Of a DNA stretch of 51,922 nt, positions 37,756-46,199 are shown piece after piece; position 1 is the stretch's first letter; each line of letters starts with the position of its first letter. The stretch is taken from NCBI GenBank assembly GCA_949288485.1, contig CASEKC010000008.1:1-51922 (forward strand), read 5' to 3'. A program made the position numbers and the translations under genes. The DNA comes from an uncultured bacterium (GTDB lineage: Bacteria; Bacillota_I; Bacilli_A; RFN20; CAG-826). Below the pieces are notes generated by a model, which had not been told where the DNA came from, did not search any database, and saw nothing but the letters and a program-made list of their open reading frames with translations.

Positions 37756-39510
37756 TTAAATAGCTTTTGTTTTTTCTTTTAAAAAGGATAATAAAGATTC
37801 ATCATCTTTAATTAATAAAGAAAGTTTATCATAAACTAATTTATGATAATTATTTAACCATTCAATCTCTTCTTTATTCATAATAGAAAGATCTAAACAT
37901 CTAGTTTCAATAGGAACATAAGTAATTGTTTCAAATTTAAAGAAATTTCCATCATTAGTTTCAAAAGCTTTTACGCATAAAAGATTATTTTCAATTCTTA
38001 TTCCATATTTATTAGCTTTATATACTCCTGGTTCAATAGTTGTAATCATACCTGGAATAATTATGGAACCATCATCTCTATCTTTAACTCTTTTATATCT
38101 AAAACCATTAGGACCTTCATGAACATTTAAAATATATCCAACTCCATGTCCTGTTCCACATTTATAATCCATTCCTTCTTGCCACATAAATTCTCTACTT
38201 CTTATATCAATTGTTTGACCAGTTGATCCTTCTAAAAAGATAGTTTTTGAAAGGTTAATTAATGATTTTAAAGTTAAAGTATAATCGTGAATAAATTCGC
38301 TTGTTGGTTTACCAATTAAAAACGTTCTAGTTGTATCAGTTGTTCCTCCATAATATTGGCCACCTGAATCAACTAAAAGTTCGATATTATCTTTAGAAAC
38401 TATAGAATGTTTTTCTTTTGTTGGAGCATAATGCATTTCAGCCGCATTACTTCCTATAGCTGCAATTGTTTCAAAAGAAAGTTCAAAACAAAGTGGCGAA
38501 GATAAACGATATTCTTTTAATTTTTCACTATAATCATATTCACTTAAATTATTATCGATATTTTCTTCTAAATATTTTTGAAATTTTAATAAAGCTAATC
38601 CATCGATAGCTTGTATCTTTTTAGTATTTTCTATTTCTTTTTCACCCTTAACTGCTTTCATTAAATAAGACGGATTAGAAGCATCAATAACATTATTAAA
38701 AAGTGAATAAATTTTAGCATTTACTCTATTTTTAGAAAGTAAAGTAGGAACATCACAATGTTTTTTAATAAATTCAACTATTTCTTCATAAGGATGAATA
38801 TTAATTTCTTCAATTTCAAAATCAAGCTTTTCTTTATTTATAAAAAGATGGTTTTCAAATTCTTTAGAAAGATAAAGATAAGAATAAAAAACAGGATTAT
38901 TAGGAATATCGTTTCCTCTTAAATTTAAAATAAAAGCGATTTCATCAAGCGTTGTAACTAAATTTGCTTTAGCTCCTTTTTCTTCTATTTTTTTATATAT
39001 TTCTATAATCTTTTCTTTATAAGTTAAAGTGGTTAATTCTTTATCTAGTTTAAAAACTTTTTCTTTTGATAATGGGGATAAATTATCAATTAAATAAGAA
39101 ATATCTAAATCTTTAATTTCAATTTTAGAATTTATAAATTCTTCATATTCACCCATTTTCATATCAAAAAGATTAACTCCTAAAGGAGAAATATTATTTT
39201 TCTTAATAAATTCTAAAAGTGAAGGAACATTTTTATCTCCCTTTTTAATTAAAGTATAGCCACTATCTTTAATTTCTTTTTCAGCTTGAATCCAATATCT
39301 TCCATCAGTAAAAAGGTAAGCTTCATTTTTTGTAATTAAAACTTCAGCAGCACTCCCACTAAATGGACAAAAATATTTTCTAACATCTAAAAAATGCGAA
39401 GCAACATATTCACTATCATGAGGATCACTAGTATAAATTAAATATCCTTCTAAATTATTTTCTTTTATAAACGATTGTAATTTTTTTAAGTTTTCTTTTT
39501 TAAATAACAT
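37756..39510 (-). CDS. pepP: Xaa-Pro aminopeptidase (M24B)
   Basis: Aminopeptidase P releases the N-terminal residue from peptides with proline in position 2. The 584-residue protein has two creatinase-like N-terminal domains (about 1-290) and an M24 catalytic domain with the metal ligands: Asp in LLVDSGGQYYGGTTDTTRTF, His in GTGHGVGYILNVHEGP, Glu in TTIEPGVY and Glu in GIRIENNLL. It resembles the long eukaryote-like/YpdF-unlike class. An AGAAGG ribosome site precedes ATG. Confidence 0.93.
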   Translation of the reverse strand: MLFKKENLKKLQSFIKENNLEGYLIYTSDPHDSEYVASHFLDVRKYFCPFSGSAAEVLITKNEAYLFTDGRYWIQAEKEIKDSGYTLIKKGDKNVPSLLEFIKKNNISPLGVNLFDMKMGEYEEFINSKIEIKDLDISYLIDNLSPLSKEKVFKLDKELTTLTYKEKIIEIYKKIEEKGAKANLVTTLDEIAFILNLRGNDIPNNPVFYSYLYLSKEFENHLFINKEKLDFEIEEINIHPYEEIVEFIKKHCDVPTLLSKNRVNAKIYSLFNNVIDASNPSYLMKAVKGEKEIENTKKIQAIDGLALLKFQKYLEENIDNNLSEYDYSEKLKEYRLSSPLCFELSFETIAAIGSNAAEMHYAPTKEKHSIVSKDNIELLVDSGGQYYGGTTDTTRTFLIGKPTSEFIHDYTLTLKSLINLSKTIFLEGSTGQTIDIRSREFMWQEGMDYKCGTGHGVGYILNVHEGPNGFRYKRVKDRDDGSIIIPGMITTIEPGVYKANKYGIRIENNLLCVKAFETNDGNFFKFETITYVPIETRCLDLSIMNKEEIEWLNNYHKLVYDKLSLLIKDDESLLSFLKEKTKAI

Positions 39511-39590
39511 AAAAATTTACCTTCTTTCAATTCATTTTTTCTTTAAATCCACTAATTATTTTACTATCATTTTTCTTTTTTAAAATTAAT

Positions 39591-39899
39591 TTAATCTTTT
39601 TCTATAATTCTTTCTAAATAAAAAGAAACTGGTCGAAATCCATCATTACATGAAATTAAAGCTGAATAAGGATTTTTCATCCATTTTCCATAAAAATAGC
39701 CTTTTCCTTTTCTTAAATCTTTTAAAAAAGGAAGTAAAGTTTTATAAGCACTTTTACAAAAACCTTTAATATATTTTCCTTCATAAATAAATTCATCGCC
39801 TTCTTTAAGATTACAAGCATTATCTAACTTTTCTTCATAAAGAGAGGATAAATCTTTATAATTAGCGATTCTTAACACCTTAATTCTTACTTTATACAT
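39591..39899 (-). CDS. TIGR04076-family small protein
   Basis: This 102-residue protein begins MYKVRIKVLRI and has the family pattern of GDEFIYEGKYIKGFCKSAYKTLLPFL in the middle and LISCNDGFRPVSFYLERI at the end. TIGR04076 proteins are small and uncharacterised, and several Cys are typical (two are seen here). The start at 39899 is preferred; an open frame runs back to 40064 inside the divergent gene but is not family-like. TATGAT lies 8 nt before its ATG and overlaps the divergent promoter, so it is probably leaderless. Confidence 0.65.
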   Translation of the reverse strand: MYKVRIKVLRIANYKDLSSLYEEKLDNACNLKEGDEFIYEGKYIKGFCKSAYKTLLPFLKDLRKGKGYFYGKWMKNPYSALISCNDGFRPVSFYLERIIEKD

Positions 39900-39909
39900 A
39901 TAAAAATCA

Positions 39910-39915
39910 TATAAT
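39910..39915 (+). promoter_or_regulatory. leaderless promoter of the RloA-like gene
   Basis: TATAAT lies only 6 nt before ATG 39922, so transcription should begin at the start codon. The 22-bp gap is shared with the divergent TIGR04076 gene, whose own TATGAT overlaps. No ribosome site exists in either direction. Confidence 0.5.
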
Positions 39916-39921
39916 AAATAC

Positions 39922-41235
39922 ATGATTCTTGCATTAAAAGTAAAAAATTTTTTATCGATTGAAAAAGAAAGTATTATCTCTTTTCTTTCGCTTTCTTTTA
40001 ATAACGAAAATGAAACAATTAAACAAGAAGATATTTTAAATAAAATAGCCTTTTTAGGAAACAATAATTCAGGTAAATCTAATATCTTAAAATCAATAAA
40101 AGTAATAAAAGAATATTTTTTAAAAAATAATCGTAATTTTTTAAAAAATACTACTTTTATTAAAAATAATAATAAAGAGAGTAATATTGAATTAACTTTT
40201 TCTATCTCTTCTTCATTATCTAAATTTTTTACATTAGGAATTAAATATAAAAAAGATATATTAATAAGTGAATATTTATATTTAACATTTAACTATAAAA
40301 ATAAAAATATTGATAAAAAGATATATGAATATAATTTTATTAATAATGAATTTATAGATGATAAAAATAACACTGATATTAGTTTTAATAAAATATATAA
40401 AGATTATATAAAAACATCTTCTTTATATTCATTTTTATCATTTATAGATAAAACACCTATAAATGATAAAAGAAAAATAAATAAAGATATTATTTCTAAA
40501 ATATATTCTTATTTAAAAAATGATTTATTAATTTTTGATCCTTTATCTACTTATTCTTCTTCTTATTCTAAAGATAATAATGAATTAATATCCTTTAATA
40601 AATTTGATTTAGTTAAATTTAATACTTATTTAAAAGAATTTGATTTAGGTATTGAAAAAGCTTTATTTATTAATAAATTAGATAGTAAAAATAATAATAA
40701 CTTATCTATAATTAATAATTTATTAAATAAAGGATATAAATTAAATACTTTATATTTATCTAATAATAGTTCTTCTTTATTTAAAATAGTTAAATCTAAT
40801 GATAAAAATAATAAATATATATTAAAAGAATTAGTATTTAACGATTTTAATATTGATTATAATTTTCTTTTTAAAGAAGAAAGTTTAGGAAGTAAAAAGA
40901 TAATTCTTTTACTTTTAATACTTTCTTCTTTAAAAAATAATAAAACATATATCTTTGATGAAATAGATGTTTCGATTCATCCGCTTTTATTTAATAAATT
41001 TTTATTATTAATTAATAATTTATCTTTTTATTATTCTCAGCTTATCTTTTCAACTCACTATATTGATTCACTTTTATATTTAAATAGTGAATCAATATAT
41101 TTAATATCTAAAATTAATTCTTCTTCTTTTATTAATTCTTTAATCGAATATAAAGGTATTAATAATATGAAAGATAAGAAAAGAATAATAAAAAAGTTTA
41201 AAGAAGGAAGATATAATGGAGTTCCTTCTATATAA
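39922..41235 (+). CDS. RloA/AbiLi-like AAA ATPase
   Basis: This 437-residue ABC-type ATPase belongs to the AAA_15/AAA_21 (OLD-like) group. The N-terminus MILALKVKNFLSIEKESI is typical, with Walker A GNNNSGKS at 46-53. A signature-like EESLGSKKII is followed by Walker B YIFDEIDVSIHP (near 342-353) and the FSTHYIDSLL switch region. A RloB-like protein follows 28 bp later, so the pair resembles RloA-RloB / AbiL, a two-gene abortive-infection type defence in which the ATPase is the sensor or regulator. Very Asn/Lys-rich. Confidence 0.75.
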   Translation: MILALKVKNFLSIEKESIISFLSLSFNNENETIKQEDILNKIAFLGNNNSGKSNILKSIKVIKEYFLKNNRNFLKNTTFIKNNNKESNIELTFSISSSLSKFFTLGIKYKKDILISEYLYLTFNYKNKNIDKKIYEYNFINNEFIDDKNNTDISFNKIYKDYIKTSSLYSFLSFIDKTPINDKRKINKDIISKIYSYLKNDLLIFDPLSTYSSSYSKDNNELISFNKFDLVKFNTYLKEFDLGIEKALFINKLDSKNNNNLSIINNLLNKGYKLNTLYLSNNSSSLFKIVKSNDKNNKYILKELVFNDFNIDYNFLFKEESLGSKKIILLLLILSSLKNNKTYIFDEIDVSIHPLLFNKFLLLINNLSFYYSQLIFSTHYIDSLLYLNSESIYLISKINSSSFINSLIEYKGINNMKDKKRIIKKFKEGRYNGVPSI

Positions 41236-41263
41236 ATATAAATAAATATATAAATAAAATTAT

Positions 41264-42037
41264 ATGTCATTAATAACATCAACCTTAAAAAGAACTAAAG
41301 ATACTAAAAATGAAAATAGATTTATCTATCTTCTTTTTGAAGGTGTTGTAACTGAACCATATTTTATCTATCCATTTATTAAATATTCTTCCTTTTTTAA
41401 AGATACTAAAGATATTGTCTTTAAAAAAGTAATAAAGATAAATAACGATAAAGGTGCATCTAATATAAAAACGTTATCTAAAATAGCAAAAGAAGAAATA
41501 GTAGATACTCTTCCTTTTAATAAGAAAAAAGATAAAGTTTTATTTATTTTTGATTTAGATATTTATCTAAATAATAAAAATAATCTTATTAATATAATGG
41601 ATTATTGTTTATCTTATTATATTTTTGGATATACTAATCCATCTATCGAATTATTTTTACTTTTAACAAAAGAAAATTCTTATAATGAATATATAAAAAA
41701 GAATTATAGAAAGATATTAAATAATAAATTTTATAAAAAAGATAATAAAAGATTTATTAATCATCTTTTTTATAAAATTACTAATATTAATAGTAAACGT
41801 AATAAAGAAAAATTAGTTTTATTATCTTTAGATTTTGATACTGCAATAAATCAAGAAAAACTATATTTAAATAGATTTATTGATAAAGCTTATAATAAAT
41901 TAACATCTAATATTGGCTATGTATTTACTAAAATAAAAGAAAATAAGATAGATGAAATAAATTATTTCTCATTTGAAGAAAAAGAATTAATTAATATGAA
42001 GAATAAAAAGAATATTAATAATAACAATAATAAATAA
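41264..42037 (+). CDS. RloB-like protein (AbiLii type)
   Basis: A 257-residue protein with the RloB family marks: EGVVTEPYFIYPF (near 29-41), the acidic FIFDLDIYL strand (near 92-100) and NPSIELFLLL (near 125-134). RloB proteins are Toprim-like putative nucleases or toxins that pair with an AAA ATPase. It follows the RloA-like gene with no own ribosome site, so translation may be reinitiated. Its 3' end runs into a strong hairpin terminator. Confidence 0.72.
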   Translation: MSLITSTLKRTKDTKNENRFIYLLFEGVVTEPYFIYPFIKYSSFFKDTKDIVFKKVIKINNDKGASNIKTLSKIAKEEIVDTLPFNKKKDKVLFIFDLDIYLNNKNNLINIMDYCLSYYIFGYTNPSIELFLLLTKENSYNEYIKKNYRKILNNKFYKKDNKRFINHLFYKITNINSKRNKEKLVLLSLDFDTAINQEKLYLNRFIDKAYNKLTSNIGYVFTKIKENKIDEINYFSFEEKELINMKNKKNINNNNNK

Positions 42038-42127
42038 ATTGCACCTATATAAATAATTATGAGGACTTAGGTGCAATTTTTCTCTCTTTTTGCACCTAAG
42101 TCCGTTATAATTAATCTATAGGTGCAA
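42036..42127 (+). repeat. four-armed inverted repeats with fic promoter and ribosome site
   Basis: Four arms share the GCACCTA/TAGGTGC core. Arm A is AAATTGCACCTATA (42036-42049), B is GGACTTAGGTGCAATTT (42063-42079), C is TTGCACCTAAGTCC (42090-42103) and D is TATAGGTGCAA (42117-42127). A pairs with B (12 bp, then T run: rloB terminator), B with C (14 bp), C with D (9 bp) and A with D (11 bp). TATAAT (42106-42111) lies between C and D. D contains the AGGTG ribosome site of fic, six bases before ATG 42131. RNA switching or operator use are both possible. Confidence 0.75.
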
Positions 42128-42130
42128 GAA

Positions 42131-43333
42131 ATGAAAAGCATTACTAAGTTATCTTATAAATTAAACAAAGAAGAATTTAATAAAAAGTTAGAAGAATTAA
42201 AGAAAAATAGTTCTTTTAATTTTTTAACGTTTTCTAAACATTCTTTCTTTTTTACTAACGATGAAGAAATAAATAATTTAGTAACAAATTTACATATTTT
42301 GTTTTTTAAGTTTGATTCATTAATTGAGGGTTTAGGATCAAACATCAAAACACACCTCTTACAATCTTTTTTAATCGAAGAAATTAAAAGCACCAATAAA
42401 ATTGAAATTATTTTTTCTACCAAAAAAGATATTTTTAAAACATTAAATCATATTGATGAAATAAATTTAGATGATAAAAAGATTAAATTTATTGTTAATG
42501 CTTATAAAGATTTACTAGTAAACGAATCTAAAAACAGGGAATTATTAACTCATGAATCTTTAAGAAAAACTTATGAAAAACTTTTTAATAAGGTATTAGA
42601 TAAAGAAACAAAAATAGATGGAAAATACTATAGAAAAGAATCTGTTTTTATAAATGATGGATTCAAAAATATCCATCAAGGATTAAATAAAGAGAGTAAT
42701 ATCATTAAAGGAATGGATGAATTTTTAAGTGTTTATAATTCATCTTCTACTGATTTATTTATAAAAGTAATTCTTTCTCATTTTTTATTTGAATATATCC
42801 ATCCATATTATGACGCTAACGGAAGAATGGGAAGATTTTTAATTTCTAAAAAGATTTTTGAAGAAACTTCTTCTATTCTTTCATCTTTTATTTCAACTAT
42901 CATTTTAAAAAATAAAAATAAATACTATAAAATTTTTAAAGATAGTGAAAATATAAAAGAGAAAGGATCTTTATCATATTTTGTTTATTCATTTTTAAAA
43001 TTAATGAATGAAGAAATAAATGAATTAATTTTAAAAATGAAAGAGTTAAAAGAATTAGTTAATGAAATTTATAATAATGAATTTAGTTATATAAAAAGTA
43101 AAAGCAAAAAAGAAGTTATTAATTATTTAATTATAAATTCTTTATTTACACATTATGGAGTAAGCAATAAAGAAATTTTAAATGAATGTAAGGTTAAAAA
43201 AAGAAACTTAATTTATATACTTAATAAATTAAAAAAGAATAACAAAATTAAAGAAACTTGTTTTGGAACCTATAAATTTAAAAAATTAATTATTAAAAAT
43301 ATAAATCCTTTATTTAGTGATGAAGATAATTAA
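42131..43333 (+). CDS. Fic-family protein with C-terminal winged helix
   Basis: Fic proteins transfer AMP or related groups to target proteins. The 400-residue protein has an N-terminal helix with a candidate inhibitory motif TNKIE (88-92, [ST]xxxE, though the next residue is Ile rather than Gly/Asn), then the catalytic HPYYDANGRMGR with His224. The end (about 335-395) looks like a winged helix (SNKEILNECKVKKRNLIYIL). GTG 42122 is also open but ATG 42131 has the AGGTG site at the right distance. The winged helix could bind the repeats upstream (inference). It may act as a toxin or housekeeping regulator. Confidence 0.8.
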   Translation: MKSITKLSYKLNKEEFNKKLEELKKNSSFNFLTFSKHSFFFTNDEEINNLVTNLHILFFKFDSLIEGLGSNIKTHLLQSFLIEEIKSTNKIEIIFSTKKDIFKTLNHIDEINLDDKKIKFIVNAYKDLLVNESKNRELLTHESLRKTYEKLFNKVLDKETKIDGKYYRKESVFINDGFKNIHQGLNKESNIIKGMDEFLSVYNSSSTDLFIKVILSHFLFEYIHPYYDANGRMGRFLISKKIFEETSSILSSFISTIILKNKNKYYKIFKDSENIKEKGSLSYFVYSFLKLMNEEINELILKMKELKELVNEIYNNEFSYIKSKSKKEVINYLIINSLFTHYGVSNKEILNECKVKKRNLIYILNKLKKNNKIKETCFGTYKFKKLIIKNINPLFSDEDN

Positions 43334-43357
43334 TAATAAAGTTAAATTTATTATTAA
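43330..43357 (+). terminator. hairpin after fic
   Basis: TTAATAATAAA (43330-43340) pairs with TTTATTATTAA (43347-43357) over a 6-nt loop, starting at the fic stop codon. There is no strong T tract after it. TGCGATAAT (42-like extended -10 with GATAAT at 43365-43370) follows and may start the DJ-1 gene message. Confidence 0.45.
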
Positions 43358-43420
43358 TTAATGCGATAATATTTTTATTAAGTTTAATATTTATATTAAT
43401 AAAGGAAGAAAAGAAAACAT

Positions 43421-43981
43421 ATGGAAAATAAAAAAGCATTACTTATTATTACTGATGGCTTTGAAGATATTGAAGCTTTAGGAACAGTTGCATTATTAAG
43501 AAGAGCTAAAATAGAGGTAGATATATTTTCTTTACGTAAAGAAAATATAGTAGGAAGTTACGGAACTAATCTTTCTTTACCTGTATTTAATAATAAAGAT
43601 AATAATATAGATTTATCTATATATGATTTATTATTTATAGCAGGTGGTAAAGAATATGTTGAACTAGAGAGTAGTTCAACATTTATAGATGTAATTAAAT
43701 ATTTTTATAATCATGATAAATATATTGCTGCTATCTGTGCTGGACCTACTATCTTAGGTCATTTAGGATATTTAAAAAATAAAAAATATACTTGTTTTAA
43801 ATCAATGAATGAAGATTTTAATGGAACATATATTCCTAAATATAGTGTAGTAGATGGTAAAATTATTACCGGAATAAGTGCAGCTGGAGTAATTGATTTT
43901 GCATTTAATATTATTTCTACCTTAAAGGGAGAAGAATATAGTGAAATGGTTAAAAATTCAATTTACTATTACGATAAATAA
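43421..43981 (+). CDS. DJ-1/PfpI-family protein
   Basis: This 186-residue DJ-1/YajL-type protein has Glu18 in DGFEDIEALG and the nucleophile-elbow Cys106 in AAICAGP, the same spacing as DJ-1. The family acts as stress protein, glyoxalase or protein repair factor in the cytoplasm. A GGAAGAAAAG ribosome site precedes the ATG. It is flanked by Fic and Panacea genes but has no evident link to them. Confidence 0.88.
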   Translation: MENKKALLIITDGFEDIEALGTVALLRRAKIEVDIFSLRKENIVGSYGTNLSLPVFNNKDNNIDLSIYDLLFIAGGKEYVELESSSTFIDVIKYFYNHDKYIAAICAGPTILGHLGYLKNKKYTCFKSMNEDFNGTYIPKYSVVDGKIITGISAAGVIDFAFNIISTLKGEEYSEMVKNSIYYYDK

Positions 43982-44052
43982 AAATATTTAAAAAATAATT
44001 CTTAATATATATTCATCTTAAAAGAAGATTAAGTTATTAAAATAAATTTAAT

Positions 44053-44538
44053 ATGGAAAGAGTAATCGAATATAAAACAAAACCTATAGACATTGCCAAA
44101 TGGTTTTTATCAAATGATAGAAATGGAATTGGTTATTCAAATAAACAACTTCAACAACTTTTATTTCTATCATATGGTTTTTATTTAGCTCTTTATAATG
44201 ATAATTCCAATAATATTAATACTTCTTTATTTAAAAATGAATTTCAAGCTGGAATTCAAGGACCTGTTTATCAATCGATTTATCAAAACTTTAAACAATT
44301 CGGATTTAATAAAATTATTTATCGCGATCAAATAGAAATTAATGATCACAAAGTTTTAAAAGTTCTTGATTTTATCATAAAAGAATTTGGTAATTTAACT
44401 GGCTATGAGTTAGAAAATATTTCCTATAATTTAAATTCTTGGGTTCAAGCAAGAAATGGTTTAGATAGTTCTAAAGCATCAAATGAACCAATTAAAGATA
44501 CTGATATTTTTAATGATTTCAAACAATATATTAAGTAA
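44053..44538 (+). CDS. Panacea (DUF4065/SocA-like) antitoxin-type protein
   Basis: A 161-residue protein whose pattern DIAKWFLSND, LQQLLFLSYGFYLALY, FKNEFQAGIQGPVYQSIYQNF and the Asn/Ser-Trp helix after it match the Panacea domain (DUF4065, GepA/SocA). Such proteins neutralise toxins of many kinds. No classic partner toxin lies next to it, so it may act alone, in trans, or with the nearby Fic protein. A strong terminator ends the gene. Confidence 0.75.
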   Translation: MERVIEYKTKPIDIAKWFLSNDRNGIGYSNKQLQQLLFLSYGFYLALYNDNSNNINTSLFKNEFQAGIQGPVYQSIYQNFKQFGFNKIIYRDQIEINDHKVLKVLDFIIKEFGNLTGYELENISYNLNSWVQARNGLDSSKASNEPIKDTDIFNDFKQYIK

Positions 44539-44574
44539 AAAGATTCTTGGATAAATATAAACCAAGAATCTTTT
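44538..44574 (+). terminator. Panacea gene terminator
   Basis: AAAAGATTCTTGG (44538-44550) pairs with CCAAGAATCTTTT (44562-44574) in a 13-bp stem with an 11-nt loop. It begins at the stop codon and ends in a T-rich run. It also works for the converging minus-strand gene by symmetry. Confidence 0.85.
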
Positions 44575-44620
44575 CTTAATAGGAAGGTTATAAATATGTA
44601 AGAAAGTTAATTAATTAGAA

Positions 44621-46120
44621 TTAATTAACTCCATATTTATCTTTTAAAGTTTCAAGCTCATCTCTAACTTCTTCTATTTTAGTATTTGCTTCATCAACTA
44701 TATTATTAGCATCTTCAATAGCTTGATCGATTTCACTTCTTTTATTTTCTAACTCAATAAACGCATCATCTACCATACCTTCATATTCATCTAAATCACT
44801 TTTTCCATCATTAATCATTACTTCTACTTCTTTAATAGTATTATTAATATAAATTTTGATTGTATCAAAATTTGTAGTATTAAAATCATTTAATGATGTA
44901 TCAAATTTTTCTAATTCTTCGTTAAAAGAAGATAAGTTATTATTATAGTTAAAATTAAAATAAGAATAATAATTTCCTTTTAAAAGCCAAGAAAACCATG
45001 AAGAAGAAACACTAAATTTTAATATATCATTAGCTTTAGAAGCTGTTTCTTTAATTTCATTAAATTTAGTAGTTATATCATTTAAAGTAGTTTCAGCTTC
45101 ATCAAAACTTGATAAATTACTATTTATTTCTGTTTTAGCACTATCAATTTCATCTAAATAAGAAGAAATATCACTCTTATAGCCATCAACCATTGAATTA
45201 TATTCATCTAGAGTAGATTCAATATCACTAAAATTAGACTTTGCTTCGTTAATTACACTTTTAGCCTCATTTAAAACACTTCTTTCAGCGGATGTAATTC
45301 CTTTAGTTAATAAAACATTAATATCGCTTTCAAAATCTAAAATTGTTGATTTTATATCAGTATATGTAGAAGAAAAATCATCTAAAATTCCTTCATAATG
45401 AATAACTTCACCATTTAAAGTATTAATATTAGTTTCTAATCCATCAATTCGAGTTAAAATAGTATCAACATCTTCTTTTAAAAGATCTACTTTATTAAAC
45501 TCTTCATCAAATTCACCTTCTAAATTAATATTTAAAAAAGTATTAACAGGTGATTCGATACTTTTTGCTAAATTATTAACTGGGGAAAAAGTAAAAAGAA
45601 TAAAAAATACACTAACTAAAAAAGAAGAAACTATTCCTAAAGGCATTTGAATTGCTTTTTTATTTCTTATTTTTAAAACTAAATCTTTAAATTTATTAAC
45701 AAACTTTTTAAGTAACCCATAAATTAACCAAGTTAAGCCATAAGAAAGAATTAAAGCTAAAATAGAAGAAATCATAAATGAAGAAACGTTCAAAGCTACA
45801 TTCAAAACTTCATTATAATAAGCTCCATCAGTTAAATAGCTAGGTAAAAGAGTTAAACTTATACCCATATCATTCCCTATTTTAGTTAATTCTTCATTTA
45901 AAGAAGCTATTTGATTTCCAACATCATTAAAAATAGATTCTAAATTAAGAGAAGAAACAAAGGTAGGTAAAATAGCTATAACTATAAGATTAATAACATA
46001 AGTTAAAGCAATAAAAATAAGAAGATTAATTCCTCCAAATATTGGATTCTTAAAAAATCCAATAATTATAGCAATAACGAGTATTGCTATAATAACTAAA
46101 TCAATAATAACAAATCCCAT
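44621..46120 (-). CDS. CvpA-like membrane protein with coiled-coil tail
   Basis: A 499-residue protein whose first 185 residues carry four membrane segments (about 3-23, 30-53, 112-136, 160-180) in a CvpA-like layout (IIDLVIIAILVIAIIIGFF start). The remaining 300 residues are Asp/Glu/Asn-rich and helical, with repeated NxLxxFDxxxxTLN-like patterns, as in an extended coiled coil. The usual CvpA is about 170 residues. CvpA proteins are linked to colicin production, stress and cell-envelope work, with unclear mechanism. A good AAGAGG ribosome site is present. Confidence 0.55.
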   Translation of the reverse strand: MGFVIIDLVIIAILVIAIIIGFFKNPIFGGINLLIFIALTYVINLIVIAILPTFVSSLNLESIFNDVGNQIASLNEELTKIGNDMGISLTLLPSYLTDGAYYNEVLNVALNVSSFMISSILALILSYGLTWLIYGLLKKFVNKFKDLVLKIRNKKAIQMPLGIVSSFLVSVFFILFTFSPVNNLAKSIESPVNTFLNINLEGEFDEEFNKVDLLKEDVDTILTRIDGLETNINTLNGEVIHYEGILDDFSSTYTDIKSTILDFESDINVLLTKGITSAERSVLNEAKSVINEAKSNFSDIESTLDEYNSMVDGYKSDISSYLDEIDSAKTEINSNLSSFDEAETTLNDITTKFNEIKETASKANDILKFSVSSSWFSWLLKGNYYSYFNFNYNNNLSSFNEELEKFDTSLNDFNTTNFDTIKIYINNTIKEVEVMINDGKSDLDEYEGMVDDAFIELENKRSEIDQAIEDANNIVDEANTKIEEVRDELETLKDKYGVN

Positions 46121-46163
46121 AAATACCTCTTATTTTTAAAAATATAAAACACAAAGTAATAAA

Positions 46164-46195
46164 ATTATATTAATAAAATTAATGAGTTAATATAA
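46164..46195 (-). terminator. zinc-ribbon gene terminator containing a -10 box
   Basis: On the minus strand TTATATTAA (46195-46187) pairs with TTAATATAA (46173-46165), then TTTTATT follows. The 3' arm includes TATAAT (46169-46164), about 44 nt before the CvpA-like start codon. This is the same terminator/promoter overlap seen elsewhere in the window. Confidence 0.5.
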
Positions 46196-46199
46196 AAAC

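Noticed and set aside
40009-40064. Longer start for the TIGR04076 gene
   Set aside because: The extension is inside the divergent RloA-like gene and not part of the family; ATG 39899 gives the proper N-terminus.
42122-42130. GTG start for fic
   Set aside because: It would sit inside the AGGTG ribosome site; ATG 42131 has correct spacing.
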